Positions 7,876 through 16,863 of a stretch of DNA of 64,000 nucleotides are shown here, piece after piece. Origin of the DNA: JAVKMO01 sp031539345 (GTDB lineage Bacteria > Bacteroidota > Bacteroidia > Chitinophagales > Chitinophagaceae); contig JAVKMO010000010.1 in assembly GCA_031539345.1 (NCBI GenBank), positions 1-64,000 of the forward strand, in the 5' to 3' direction. Below the pieces are notes generated by a model. That model made no database searches. It was not told where the DNA came from and saw only the letters and a program-made list of their open reading frames with translations. The position numbers and the translations under genes were made by a program. The first letter of the stretch is position 1; each line of letters begins with the position of its first letter.

Positions 7876-10005
7876 CTATTTTTTATATGACAATTGACAG
7901 TTGTAAATGACGTAACCATTTGTATTCGCCTCTTTAGAAAATAAAAGTTTATTTACTCCTACCTTCAAATAAGAAAGAGGAATATTGACATCGGCAACTT
8001 GAATACCTTTGCTTTTTCCCAATATCTGAATGCCATTTACCTTGATTGTATTGTCTGGAACAGTAATGAAAAATTTGAACTTATCATTCAATACAAAACT
8101 TGCTTCTCTTGCATGGTCTATGCCTTCATACGTAAGTCTCAAAAACACATTAGTCATTTTTTGAAGCATTGACGCATCCAAATTATATTCTAAAGGGTCT
8201 ATAGGTCGAACATCATTATACAATTTTCCCAATTCAATATTGAGTGGTGTTTGATTTTTTTTAGGATTGCGATGATCCCAACTAAAAACTTTGATGTATC
8301 CATCTTCATTTTGATTGTAGTGATAATCCATACTATCAAATACAAATTGCCTGCAACGCTCGTTTGTGCTGATATTGTTTAAATAATAATCTGCAAGCAG
8401 CCAACCTCGTTCATGTTTGTGAAAAGTTTTTACTAATTCTTCGAAACTATACGCATTGTCTTTTCTGATCATTTCTGGGGTAAGGGGCATTTGCTCCCAT
8501 TTACGGGTTTTGCCATTCAACACGTTTTGCCTAAAGTGAATAACGTCTTTAACATCTGTATAATGAACACAAGGATCTACCAATGTTGCCATGACAACAT
8601 CTCCTTCTTTTTTATGGTCTAAGACATAAGCAATTTCTTTTTTCCATGGCGGAAAGCCTGCTTCACATAATCTTAAATCTACAAGACTTAAATGATCTTC
8701 TGTAGTACATAAAGTGTAAATTTCGTCAAGAGGTAAACTGATTTTAAAAATAACCAACAAGGCAATAACGGCGATAACACGATATTTTTTTTGATGCAGA
8801 TGGATCACCCTCGGCATTATCTTGGGAATGATTATTTTGTATGTTGTGTGTAAAAAGACGGCAATAGCAATAAAAAAAACAGGATAATAAAAGGACATAT
8901 ATTTTGCCCAATTGGGTTCTCGTAAAATAAATCCCATTAAAATTATGGGAACGACAAAAGTCGCTATTAAAAAAAACGCTCCTTTTTTAGATTGCCAAAA
9001 AGCTGCCACAAATCCCAGCCAACCTATGATATAGAGATAATGAAAATCAATAACCATGACGTTCCAATACGTCAAAAAATTCTTAGACCAATCGGGCGTT
9101 TTCATTACAACACAAATGTTGTTCCAATTGGGTAAAATTAAATCAACCATTTTTGTGGGCAAAAAAGCACCAATGAAAGGTCGCATAATCACTTCTGTCA
9201 GTGGCGTAAAAAGAAGTACAATGAAAGCAATATTGATATACGCAATAAGGGCATTTTGATTGCGAAATTTATTTGTACATTGTGGATTAAAAAGCTGATT
9301 GACAAAAAGAAAGAAGTAATAAAATGAAACCGTAAACACAAATAAAAAAACTTGTATTTGTGTGATAAAGGCGAGAAAAAATATGCCGATTAAAAACAAA
9401 AAATATTTCTGATTCCATTCTAAAAAATGAAATAATTTGAATTGCTTTTTTTCTGTGTCATCATTTTTTTGCATCATCCAAAAGGCGAACAATACCAATA
9501 CATAAAAAGCAGGAATAAGTCCATAAGCTCTGTCTATTCTTGCCCATGCAGTTAAAAATTGTGAACTTGTAAATAAAACTGCTGCAATCAACCCAACAGA
9601 ATTGTTGAACATTTTTTTGCCTAAAATATAAATCGCAGGAACGCCAATGATCGAAAAAAAAGCAACAGGAAAACGTAACACAAAATCTGAAAAACCAAAC
9701 AATAGGGTAAAAATGCAGTTTAAAATGTTGATGAACATTTGGTTCAATTCCCACCCCAATATACTTCCGCCTTCTGTTAAAAATTTTTTTGCAACGCCTG
9801 CATGAACATATTCATCTACCCATAAAGTCTGATAATCTAAGCGATATAATCTTGGAATTAAACCCACAACAATTAAAACAAAAATGATATGCCAGGCATA
9901 TTTTTCTATCCTTGTTTTGTTGTTTGTATTGAGTGTCGGTTCAATGACAGAAGCTTTTTTTATTTGGGGCATTTGTGGTTTAGGACTTGTATTTTTTTTC
10001 TTCAT
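7876..10005 (-). CDS. ArnT/PMT-like membrane glycosyltransferase
   Basis: 709 residues. The N-terminal half is strongly hydrophobic with about 10-12 membrane segments. The first periplasmic loop carries LYRLDYQTLWVDEYVHAG near residue 50-70, matching the acidic catalytic loop (DE) of GT-C transferases of the PMT/ArnT type, which use polyprenyl-phosphate sugars. The C-terminal ~250 residues are soluble. They include a beta-rich tail ending in a segment like FFITVPDNTIKVNGIQILG, resembling a jelly-roll accessory domain. Acceptor unknown; lipid A, glycan or protein are all possible. It lies 36 nt downstream of the DsbD-N-like gene and is likely co-transcribed with it. Confidence 0.78.
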   Translation of the reverse strand: MKKKNTSPKPQMPQIKKASVIEPTLNTNNKTRIEKYAWHIIFVLIVVGLIPRLYRLDYQTLWVDEYVHAGVAKKFLTEGGSILGWELNQMFINILNCIFTLLFGFSDFVLRFPVAFFSIIGVPAIYILGKKMFNNSVGLIAAVLFTSSQFLTAWARIDRAYGLIPAFYVLVLFAFWMMQKNDDTEKKQFKLFHFLEWNQKYFLFLIGIFFLAFITQIQVFLFVFTVSFYYFFLFVNQLFNPQCTNKFRNQNALIAYINIAFIVLLFTPLTEVIMRPFIGAFLPTKMVDLILPNWNNICVVMKTPDWSKNFLTYWNVMVIDFHYLYIIGWLGFVAAFWQSKKGAFFLIATFVVPIILMGFILREPNWAKYMSFYYPVFFIAIAVFLHTTYKIIIPKIMPRVIHLHQKKYRVIAVIALLVIFKISLPLDEIYTLCTTEDHLSLVDLRLCEAGFPPWKKEIAYVLDHKKEGDVVMATLVDPCVHYTDVKDVIHFRQNVLNGKTRKWEQMPLTPEMIRKDNAYSFEELVKTFHKHERGWLLADYYLNNISTNERCRQFVFDSMDYHYNQNEDGYIKVFSWDHRNPKKNQTPLNIELGKLYNDVRPIDPLEYNLDASMLQKMTNVFLRLTYEGIDHAREASFVLNDKFKFFITVPDNTIKVNGIQILGKSKGIQVADVNIPLSYLKVGVNKLLFSKEANTNGYVIYNCQLSYKK

Positions 10006-10041
10006 AACAACGTGTGAGCGATTTTTTCAATTGACAAAATA

Positions 10042-10488
10042 CTAAGGAATTGAAATTGTAAACATTTCTTTTTTTGGAGGAAGACATTTGCTGTCATCGC
10101 AAACCATATAATAGACATAACCTTTGAGTTCCGTTTTGATATTTGCTTTCTTATTTATTTTTTGTAAAAACCGAACCTCTTTTTCATAAAAACGCAAAGT
10201 TGTATTAAATGATTTGTCAAATTTTTCTAACAAATTTCCTTTCTCTATAACGTCTCCACTCAAAGTAAGTAAGGGGTTTGTGTCAAAAACAATTTTAGTT
10301 GCTACCGGACCCTCGCCTGCTTTTTGTGCATAAATATGCCACTGCCCTTCAAGGTTAATTTGAATGGCAACTTGATAAGAATTTTTTTTCAAGTTTGTAA
10401 CTTGATATGTAAATTTTGTTGGCTTTTGAATTTGTGCCATTGTGCAAATGGACAAAAAAATGAAAGCAGAAAATAAAAGCGATTTCAT
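10042..10488 (-). CDS. Secreted DsbD N-terminal-like (thiol) domain protein
   Basis: 148 residues from ATG 10488, which gives MKSLLFSAFIFLSI followed by a signal peptide ending MAQ; the longer frame adds 12 unlikely residues. The mature part looks like the N-terminal immunoglobulin-like domain of DsbD: GQWHIYAQKAGEGP near residue 45 and MVCDDSKCLPP near 130, with the Cys pair spaced C-x4-C. In DsbD this domain passes electrons to periplasmic thiol proteins. Here it is stand-alone, without the DsbD membrane part, as is common in Bacteroidota. It is upstream of the ArnT-like gene and divergent from meaB. Confidence 0.78.
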   Translation of the reverse strand: MKSLLFSAFIFLSICTMAQIQKPTKFTYQVTNLKKNSYQVAIQINLEGQWHIYAQKAGEGPVATKIVFDTNPLLTLSGDVIEKGNLLEKFDKSFNTTLRFYEKEVRFLQKINKKANIKTELKGYVYYMVCDDSKCLPPKKEMFTISIP

Positions 10489-10577
10489 ATTAGAAGATGG
10501 TTTAAGTTTGTTAAATCGTTGCATTTACAAGGTTTTTCAAAGATAATTTTAATTATAATTTTTGTTGTTTCTAAAAT

Positions 10578-11480
10578 ATGATGTGGTCTAATTTATATCA
10601 AGGAATTAAAGATGGCGATGACAGGAGTTTAGCAAGAGCAATTTCTTTAGTTGAAAATGAAGCCAAAGATTACTTGTCTTTTTTGCAACAAGCAAGCTAT
10701 TCTTCCGTTCCCATTATTGGCGTTACGGGGCCACCGGGTGCAGGAAAAAGTTCTTTGACGAATGCTCTCATTCGACATTTTGTGGCACAAGAAAAAAAAA
10801 TTGCTGTGCTTTGTATTGATCCTTCTTCGCCGTTTCATTTGGGTGCTTTGTTAGGGGACAGATTGCGTATGGAAGAATGGTATTTACATCCAAAAGTATT
10901 TATTCGGTCTTTGGCAAGCCGTGGTGCTTTGGGCGGATTAAACGCTAAAACGATAGAAATTGCCGACGTATTGAAGATGGCTGATTTTGATTTTATTATT
11001 GTAGAAACGGTTGGAGTTGGTCAAAGTGAAATCGACATTGTTGGTTTGGCAGACACGACAATTGTTGTACTTGTGCCTGAAAGTGGCGACGAAATTCAAA
11101 CAATGAAAGCAGGCTTAATGGAAGTGGCAGATATTTTTGTTGTGAATAAAGCAGACCGACCTGAAGCAGATTTATTTTATCATAATTTAAAATTAAAACT
11201 CGCACCAACTTTTTCACAACAAGCTGAAACGCCTATTATTAAAACTGTTGCAACAAAACACATCGGCATTCAAGAATTAGCTGATGCCATAACACACGTT
11301 CCGCAAACAAAAAGCAAGGATTTGAAAATTTGGAACTGGGTAAATAAAGCCTGTGAACTCATTCAAAAAAACAGAATGAAAGACATCGACAAAAAAAATC
11401 TTTACGAGCAAATTCAACAACAATATCATCAACACAATTTTCATTTGTACCAGTTTATCGAACCTTATCTTAACCATTAA
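10578..11480 (+). CDS. meaB: MeaB-like G3E GTPase, methylmalonyl-CoA mutase chaperone
   Basis: 300 residues. MeaB (ArgK/YgfD) loads and protects the B12-dependent methylmalonyl-CoA mutase. Seen: Walker A GVTGPPGAGKSSL near residue 50, CIDPSSPFHLGALLGDRLRM near 80, RSLASRGALGG near 110, ETVGVGQSE near 140 and NKADRPEAD near 190 (guanine specificity). Length is slightly short of the usual 320-330 because the N- and C-terminal helices are trimmed. Mutase subunits are not in this window. The next gene starts 2 nt after the stop, so the two form a tight operon. Confidence 0.93.
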   Translation: MMWSNLYQGIKDGDDRSLARAISLVENEAKDYLSFLQQASYSSVPIIGVTGPPGAGKSSLTNALIRHFVAQEKKIAVLCIDPSSPFHLGALLGDRLRMEEWYLHPKVFIRSLASRGALGGLNAKTIEIADVLKMADFDFIIVETVGVGQSEIDIVGLADTTIVVLVPESGDEIQTMKAGLMEVADIFVVNKADRPEADLFYHNLKLKLAPTFSQQAETPIIKTVATKHIGIQELADAITHVPQTKSKDLKIWNWVNKACELIQKNRMKDIDKKNLYEQIQQQYHQHNFHLYQFIEPYLNH

Positions 11481-11482
11481 GA

Positions 11483-12544
11483 ATGAAAACAAAAGAGGCG
11501 ATTTCAAAAAAGAAAATCATTTATCCTATCCAGTCAAATTTAATGGGGTATTTGAAAACATATAGTCGAGATTTAAAGCTGAAATTGCATTATGAAAATT
11601 TGCTTGACTACGACCAAGCATTTAATTCGTATGACAAAAAAGGCAAAGATACTTTGTGGCAAACCGTTATTTACAAAGAGCAAATTGCAACCGAGATTTA
11701 TGAAGAATTGAAACGCATTTATTCTTATTTGAAATCTGGCGGAAATCAAAGCAGCGTAGAACACTTAACAATTGAAAAAATAGAATACTGTTCCTTCGGC
11801 AATACGAATCCTTTTAGAATTAAAATTGTCAATATTTATAATGATGTCTATGATTATTTTTATATCAAACGCCCCGATGCGTCTCGTATTTATGGGTTAG
11901 AATTAGAGCATCTTTTGGCCCCTGACAAAATCAACTTTTTAGTTTCTGAACACACTCTCATCGAAGAGCATATTCCTGGTATTTCTGGCGATGTGTTTAT
12001 GAATGATTATTTAAAAAAAACACACTACGATTTTAATAAAACAAGAATTGCAAAAGAGTTTGTCAAATTTAATGAACGCTGTTTGGTGCGTTTGCTTGGC
12101 GATATGCGTGCATATAATTATGTGTTTGATATTACGCCAGATTTTGATGATACACAAGTACGCATTCGTGCCATCGATTTTGATCAACAAAGTTATGAAG
12201 GAAGGAAAAACATTTATCTGCCACAGTTTTTTAAAGAGAATTTTGCTTTAGTAGAATTGGTGATGCAATTGTTACCAGAAAAAACAATTGCTCAATATCA
12301 ACAAGAAGAGCGTTCTATTATTGGTAGGCGGTCTTTAGGTGCCAAACAGCGGTTAAAAGATTTGTTTCACACGATGGAAAAAGCAGAGCTATCAACATAC
12401 GAAAAGGTGGTTTCATTGCGTACAGAATTAGCAGAGTTTTATCAAGACCCTGTATTTGAAAAATGCGAAACAATGGGAATGCTTTTAGAGCGTAGCTTAA
12501 AACGGATTTTAATTTACAGCCTTAAAAAAAATTGGGATTGGTAA
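11483..12544 (+). CDS. Conserved protein with kinase-like catalytic motifs
   Basis: 353 residues; I do not recognise a named family. Two motifs arranged as in protein kinase/aminoglycoside phosphotransferase folds are visible. LLGDMRAYNYVFD places Asp207 and Asn212 like the catalytic loop (D-x4-N). RAIDFDQQS places Asp232 and Asp234 like the Mg-binding DFG/IDWE segment. Upstream, YDYFYIKRPD (about residue 130) could supply a nucleotide-binding Lys, and EEHIPG (about 166) is hinge-like. No signal peptide or membrane segment. It starts 2 nt after meaB, so it is translated with it. The last codons lie inside the stem of the convergent eno terminator. Kinase function is inference. Confidence 0.65.
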   Translation: MKTKEAISKKKIIYPIQSNLMGYLKTYSRDLKLKLHYENLLDYDQAFNSYDKKGKDTLWQTVIYKEQIATEIYEELKRIYSYLKSGGNQSSVEHLTIEKIEYCSFGNTNPFRIKIVNIYNDVYDYFYIKRPDASRIYGLELEHLLAPDKINFLVSEHTLIEEHIPGISGDVFMNDYLKKTHYDFNKTRIAKEFVKFNERCLVRLLGDMRAYNYVFDITPDFDDTQVRIRAIDFDQQSYEGRKNIYLPQFFKENFALVELVMQLLPEKTIAQYQQEERSIIGRRSLGAKQRLKDLFHTMEKAELSTYEKVVSLRTELAEFYQDPVFEKCETMGMLLERSLKRILIYSLKKNWDW

Positions 12545-12560
12545 ACAATTCCAATCCCAA
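12524..12560 (-). terminator. Intrinsic terminator of eno, embedded in the convergent gene's 3' end
   Basis: TTGGGATTGG (12532-12541), a 9-nt loop and CCAATCCCAA (12551-12560) form a perfect 10-bp stem. In the leftward direction the stem is followed by eight U (12531-12524, read as A on the plus strand). The left arm and U-tract template lie inside the last codons of the kinase-like gene, and the loop holds its stop codon. Confidence 0.88.
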
Positions 12561-12590
12561 GTTCATTTCTGTTGTATGCTGAAATAACCG

Positions 12591-13883
12591 TTACGGTTTT
12601 CCAAATCTGATTGTGCCTTTTGGATAAAATCCTGTTTCGCCGAGTTGTTCTTCAATGCGAATCAATTGATTGTATTTTGCCATTCGGTCTGTTCGCGAAG
12701 CACTTCCTGTTTTAATTTGACCACAATTTAAAGCAACCGCCAAGTCTGCAATTGTTGCGTCTTCTGTTTCTCCACTGCGGTGGCTCATAATGGTTGTATA
12801 ATTATTTTGTTGTGCAAGTTGAACTGCGTTAATCGTTTCGGTTATCGTTCCAATTTGGTTGACTTTAATCAAAATGCTATTTGCAATGTTTTCGTTAATC
12901 CCTTTTTGTAAGCGGTTTACATTCGTTACAAATAAATCATCTCCAACAAGTTGAACTTTTTTTCCAATCGTTTTTGTTAATAAATTCCAGCCGTTCCAAT
13001 CATCTTCTGCCATACCGTCTTCGATAGATGCAATAGGATATTTTTTTGACCAACTTTCCCAATAAGCCACCATTTTTTCAATGCTTAATTTTTGTTGCGA
13101 ACTTTTGTAGAACGTGTATGTTTTTGTTTTCTCATCAAACATCTCAGAACTTGCCGCATCAATGCAAATCATAATGTCTTTATTCGGTTTATATCCTGCT
13201 GCATCAATAGCTGCAAGCACGGTTTCAATCGCCTCTTCATTACTTTTAATTTCTGGGGCAAATCCGCCTTCATCACCTACGTTTGTGCTATACCCTTTCT
13301 TTTTTAAAACAGATTTTAAATGATGAAAAATTTCTACTCCCCAACGCAACCCTTCGCTAAAAGAAGGTGCACCAACAGGCATAATCATAAATTCTTGAAA
13401 ATCAATTTTATTATCAGCATGAACGCCTCCGTTAATAATATTCATCATTGGCATAGGCAATGTGCGTGCATTTGTTCCGCCGATATAACGATATAATTCT
13501 AAGTCACAATCTTTGGCAGCCGCTTTTGCCACAGCCATAGACACTGCAAGCATAGCATTTGCACCAAGTTTATTTTTATTAACAGTTCCGTCTAAGGCAA
13601 TCATCATTTGGTCAATTTCTATTTGAGAAATAGAGTCCATGCCAATTAGACTTTTGCGGATATGTGTATTGACATTTTTAACTGCTGTCGCAACGCCTTT
13701 TCCTAAATATTTTTTATCTTTTACATCTCTTAATTCTACGGCTTCGTGCTTTCCTGTAGAAGCACCAGAAGGAACAGCTGCTCTGCCAATATTGCCAGCA
13801 CTTGTGATGACATCAACTTCTACGGTTGGGTTGCCGCGACTGTCTAAAATTTGTCTTGCATGAACGTGTTCAATGTAACTCAT
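12591..13883 (-). CDS. eno: Enolase
   Basis: 430 residues; dehydrates 2-phosphoglycerate to phosphoenolpyruvate with Mg2+. The start is ATG 13883 (MSYIEHVHARQILDSRGNP); the longer open frame is rejected because the family begins here. Seen: AAVPSGASTGKHEA near residue 35, NGGVHADN near 155, VGDEGGFAP near 205, SIEDGMAEDDW near 285, LVGDDLFVTN near 310 and MSHRSGETED near 365 (catalytic Lys/His region). Full length. A minus-strand TATATTTG at 13926-13933 fits a Bacteroidota -7 element 43 nt upstream. It ends in a strong intrinsic terminator. Confidence 0.97.
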   Translation of the reverse strand: MSYIEHVHARQILDSRGNPTVEVDVITSAGNIGRAAVPSGASTGKHEAVELRDVKDKKYLGKGVATAVKNVNTHIRKSLIGMDSISQIEIDQMMIALDGTVNKNKLGANAMLAVSMAVAKAAAKDCDLELYRYIGGTNARTLPMPMMNIINGGVHADNKIDFQEFMIMPVGAPSFSEGLRWGVEIFHHLKSVLKKKGYSTNVGDEGGFAPEIKSNEEAIETVLAAIDAAGYKPNKDIMICIDAASSEMFDEKTKTYTFYKSSQQKLSIEKMVAYWESWSKKYPIASIEDGMAEDDWNGWNLLTKTIGKKVQLVGDDLFVTNVNRLQKGINENIANSILIKVNQIGTITETINAVQLAQQNNYTTIMSHRSGETEDATIADLAVALNCGQIKTGSASRTDRMAKYNQLIRIEEQLGETGFYPKGTIRFGKP

Positions 13884-13925
13884 AACTATTTTTTGGGGTT
13901 TTTGGGGTGAAATAAAAAAGTAAAA

Positions 13926-13933
13926 CAAATATA
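13926..13933 (-). promoter_or_regulatory. Candidate -7 element of eno promoter
   Basis: Minus strand reads TATATTTG, a full match to TAnnTTTG, 43 nt before the start codon. A TTG lies about 26 nt further upstream, slightly too far for the usual -33 spacing. Confidence 0.4.
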
Positions 13934-14044
13934 TTTTTTTCTATCACTTATCTTAAAAACAACAGTTTAGTATAGAATAAACTTACTATTATCGCCCTTC
14001 TATTTGTATTGACTTACCCCTATTATTCTAACAAAAAAACAACA

Positions 14045-15517
14045 ATGAATAAATTAACGACACGTGCCGCAGATTATTCACAATGGTATAATGAACTGAT
14101 TTTAAAAAGTGGCTTGGCAGACCAAAGTGCTGTTCGTGGATGTATGGTGATTAAACCGTATGGCTTTGCTTTATGGGAAAATATGCGCAATGTTTTAGAT
14201 AAAATGTTCAAGGATACGGGACACGAAAACGCCTACTTTCCGTTGTTTATTCCAAAAAGTTTTTTTTCTAAAGAAGCGTCTCACGTTCAAGGTTTTGCAA
14301 AAGAATGTGCGGTTGTAACACATTACAGATTAAAAAATAGTGAAGACGGAAAGGGAATTGTTGTTGACCCTGAATCTAAATTAGAAGAAGAGCTTATTGT
14401 TCGCCCAACATCAGAAACGATTATTTGGCACACCTATAAAAATTGGATACAATCTTATCGCGATTTGCCTTTACTCATCAATCAATGGGCTAATGTTGTT
14501 CGCTGGGAAATGAGAACCAGAGCCTTTTTGCGTACATCAGAATTTTTATGGCAAGAGGGACATACCGCTCATGCAACAAAAGAAGAAGCCATTGAAGAGG
14601 CAGAAAAAATGCTCCATGTGTATGCCGATTTTGTAGAAAATTTTATGGCATTACCTGTAATTAAAGGTGTAAAAAGCCCGAATGAAAGATTTGCTGGTGC
14701 GATAGAAACCTATTGCATAGAAGCCTTGATGCAAGATGGAAAAGCTTTGCAGGCGGGCACTTCACACTTTTTAGGACAAAATTTTGCCAAAGCCTTTGAC
14801 GTTCAATTTTTAAACAAAGACAATAAAAAAGAATTTGTTTGGGCAACAAGCTGGGGCGTAAGCACACGATTGATAGGCGCTTTAATTATGGCTCATAGCG
14901 ACGACGAAGGATTGATATTGCCACCAAAAATTGCACCCGTTCAAATTGTCATTGTGCCTATTTACAAAAGTGAAGAAAAGAAAGCCCTCATTAAAGAAGC
15001 TGCCAATGCACTTGTAAAAAAATTACAAAAAGAAAATATTCGTGTAAAATTTGACGACAGAGAAAATGAAAGACCAGGTTGGAAATTTGCAGAATATGAA
15101 TTGAAAGGCGTGCCATTAAGAATTACAATTGGCGAAAAAGATTTAGAGAAAAATCAATTAGAAATTTGTCGCCGCGACACAAAAGAAAAACAATTTATTG
15201 CCCTTGATACAGACGTTGATTTTTATACAAATAGATTACAAAACATTCATGACAATTTATTTGCAAAAGCAAAAGCCTTTCAACAACAACAAATTACTCC
15301 TGCCAATTCGTTAGAAGAAATGCAACAAATTTTAGAACAAAAAGGCGGCTTTGTTTCAGCACATTGGGACGGCACAGCCTTGACAGAAGAAAAAATTAAA
15401 GAACTCACCAAAGCCACTATTCGCTGCATTCCACTCAATAATCCATTAGAAAAAGGCATTTGTGTGTATAGCCAACAGGAAAGCTCACAGCGAGTTTTAT
15501 TTGCAAGAGCGTATTGA
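14045..15517 (+). CDS. proS: Prolyl-tRNA synthetase (short, archaeal/eukaryotic-type)
   Basis: 490 residues from ATG 14045. It is a class II synthetase of the type without the bacterial editing insertion. Seen: GCMVIKPYGFALWENM (dimer/motif 1 region) near residue 35, RPTSETIIWHTYKNWIQSYR near 125, RWEMRTRAFLRTSEFLWQEGHTAH (motif 2) near 165, and TSWGVSTRLIGALIMAHSDDEGL (motif 3) near 275. The C-terminal anticodon-binding domain is followed by a short zinc-domain remnant ending ...FARAY; the terminal Tyr is typical of this class. It is followed 113 nt later by tRNA-Glu. Confidence 0.96.
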   Translation: MNKLTTRAADYSQWYNELILKSGLADQSAVRGCMVIKPYGFALWENMRNVLDKMFKDTGHENAYFPLFIPKSFFSKEASHVQGFAKECAVVTHYRLKNSEDGKGIVVDPESKLEEELIVRPTSETIIWHTYKNWIQSYRDLPLLINQWANVVRWEMRTRAFLRTSEFLWQEGHTAHATKEEAIEEAEKMLHVYADFVENFMALPVIKGVKSPNERFAGAIETYCIEALMQDGKALQAGTSHFLGQNFAKAFDVQFLNKDNKKEFVWATSWGVSTRLIGALIMAHSDDEGLILPPKIAPVQIVIVPIYKSEEKKALIKEAANALVKKLQKENIRVKFDDRENERPGWKFAEYELKGVPLRITIGEKDLEKNQLEICRRDTKEKQFIALDTDVDFYTNRLQNIHDNLFAKAKAFQQQQITPANSLEEMQQILEQKGGFVSAHWDGTALTEEKIKELTKATIRCIPLNNPLEKGICVYSQQESSQRVLFARAY

Positions 15518-15630
15518 TTGGTTGAAAATAGTTATCGGTATGATCGACCAGCTGTTAGTACAAAGCATGAAAAAAGAAAATAAATTTTGGCAAGCAAGGA
15601 ACAAATTTATATTCGTTGCCTTTCAAAAAT

Positions 15631-15702
15631 GCCGCGTTGGTCAATCGGCTAAGACGCCACCCTTTCACGGTGGAATGACGGGTTCGATCCCCGTACGCGG
15701 TA
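15631..15702 (+). tRNA. tRNA-Glu (anticodon TTC)
   Basis: 72-nt cloverleaf. The acceptor is GCCGCGT/ACGCGGT with discriminator A, the anticodon arm is CCACC-CTTTCAC-GGTGG and the T-arm is CGGGTTCGATCCCCG. A TTTTT run begins two bases after the 3' end and may terminate it. Confidence 0.96.
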
Positions 15703-15751
15703 CTTTTTCTCCTTATTGCAAGGAACAAATCAACCTTACTTTTCGGCTCTT

Positions 15752-16858
15752 TTATTCGCTCATCATTTGAGCGATTTTTGTGCGTTCTATGTTTTGTTGA
15801 TGCATAGACAAAGAGCGAATGGCGTTTTTTGTAAGTGTTACAAAAGCTGTTTTCATAATAGGTGCCGACAATACATTGCTAATTGGGTTTCCGTTGTCGC
15901 CCGCTTCGCGAACATTTTGCGAAAGAGGAATTGTTCCTAAAAAGGGTAATTCAAATTCTGTTGCTAAATGTTTGCCTCCATCTTTCCCAAAAATGTAATA
16001 CTTGTTATTGGGTAATTCTTCTGGTGTAAAATACGCCATATTTTCTATGATGCCAATAATGGGAACTTTACTTTGTGCTTGGGCAAACATGGCAATTGCT
16101 TTTTTTGCGTCTGCAAGTGCAACATCTTGTGGCGTGGTAACAATCACCGCGCCAGAAAGCGGAACAAGTTGTAGTACAGAAAGATGAATATCGCCAGTGC
16201 CTGGTGGCATATCAATAATTAAATAATCCAAATCACCCCAATGCACATCAGTAATAAATTGCCTAATTGCACTACTTGCCATTGGTCCTCGCCACACAAC
16301 AGCTTGTTTTTCGTCTATTAAAAGCCCTATACTCATAACTGCAATGCCGTGTTTTTGAATAGGAACAATCATTTGTTTTTCTCCAATTTGTTGCATCATT
16401 GGGCGTTCGCCTTGTATGCCAAACATCATGGGAATACTTGGTCCATAAATATCAGCATCCATTAAACCTACTTTTGCACCTTCTTGGCTCAAGCTAATTG
16501 CTAAATTAGAAGACACGGTAGATTTGCCGACTCCGCCCTTACCAGAAAAAACAGCAATAATATTTTTCACGCCTTGCATCGCCGTTACAGCTGTTGCAGA
16601 ATGGTCTTTTTTTTGTGATGAAAAATCAACTATTGTTTTGATATTTTTATCTACGAGCAAACGAATTGCGTTTTCACAGGCTTGCTTCATCGCATCTTTC
16701 ATCGGGCAAGCGGATGTTGTTAAAACAATCGTAAAAGCAACGGTGTCGTCTTTAATAACGAGGTTTTGTATCATGTTAAGGCTGACTAAATCTTTGCCTA
16801 AGTCAGGTTCTTGAACGTTTGAAAGGGCTTCTAACACTTTTTCTTTTGTTGGTATCAT
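15752..16858 (-). CDS. mrp: Mrp/ApbC-family P-loop ATPase, Fe-S cluster carrier
   Basis: 368 residues. It has an N-terminal MIP18/DUF59 domain (about residues 1-90, VQEPDLGKDLVSL and STSACPM), then a ParA/MinD-like ATPase. The ATPase has a deviant Walker A FSGKGGVGKSTVSSNLA near 105, DADIYGPSIPMMFG near 140, and IDMPPGTGDIHL near 220. The family carries and delivers iron-sulfur clusters. The C-terminal CxxC found in proteobacterial Mrp is absent here: after ENMAYF the sequence reads TPEELPNNKYYIFG, a form I associate with Bacteroidota Mrp. It lies 5 nt downstream of rfbB on the same strand. Confidence 0.92.
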   Translation of the reverse strand: MIPTKEKVLEALSNVQEPDLGKDLVSLNMIQNLVIKDDTVAFTIVLTTSACPMKDAMKQACENAIRLLVDKNIKTIVDFSSQKKDHSATAVTAMQGVKNIIAVFSGKGGVGKSTVSSNLAISLSQEGAKVGLMDADIYGPSIPMMFGIQGERPMMQQIGEKQMIVPIQKHGIAVMSIGLLIDEKQAVVWRGPMASSAIRQFITDVHWGDLDYLIIDMPPGTGDIHLSVLQLVPLSGAVIVTTPQDVALADAKKAIAMFAQAQSKVPIIGIIENMAYFTPEELPNNKYYIFGKDGGKHLATEFELPFLGTIPLSQNVREAGDNGNPISNVLSAPIMKTAFVTLTKNAIRSLSMHQQNIERTKIAQMMSE

Positions 16859-16863
16859 AAGGC

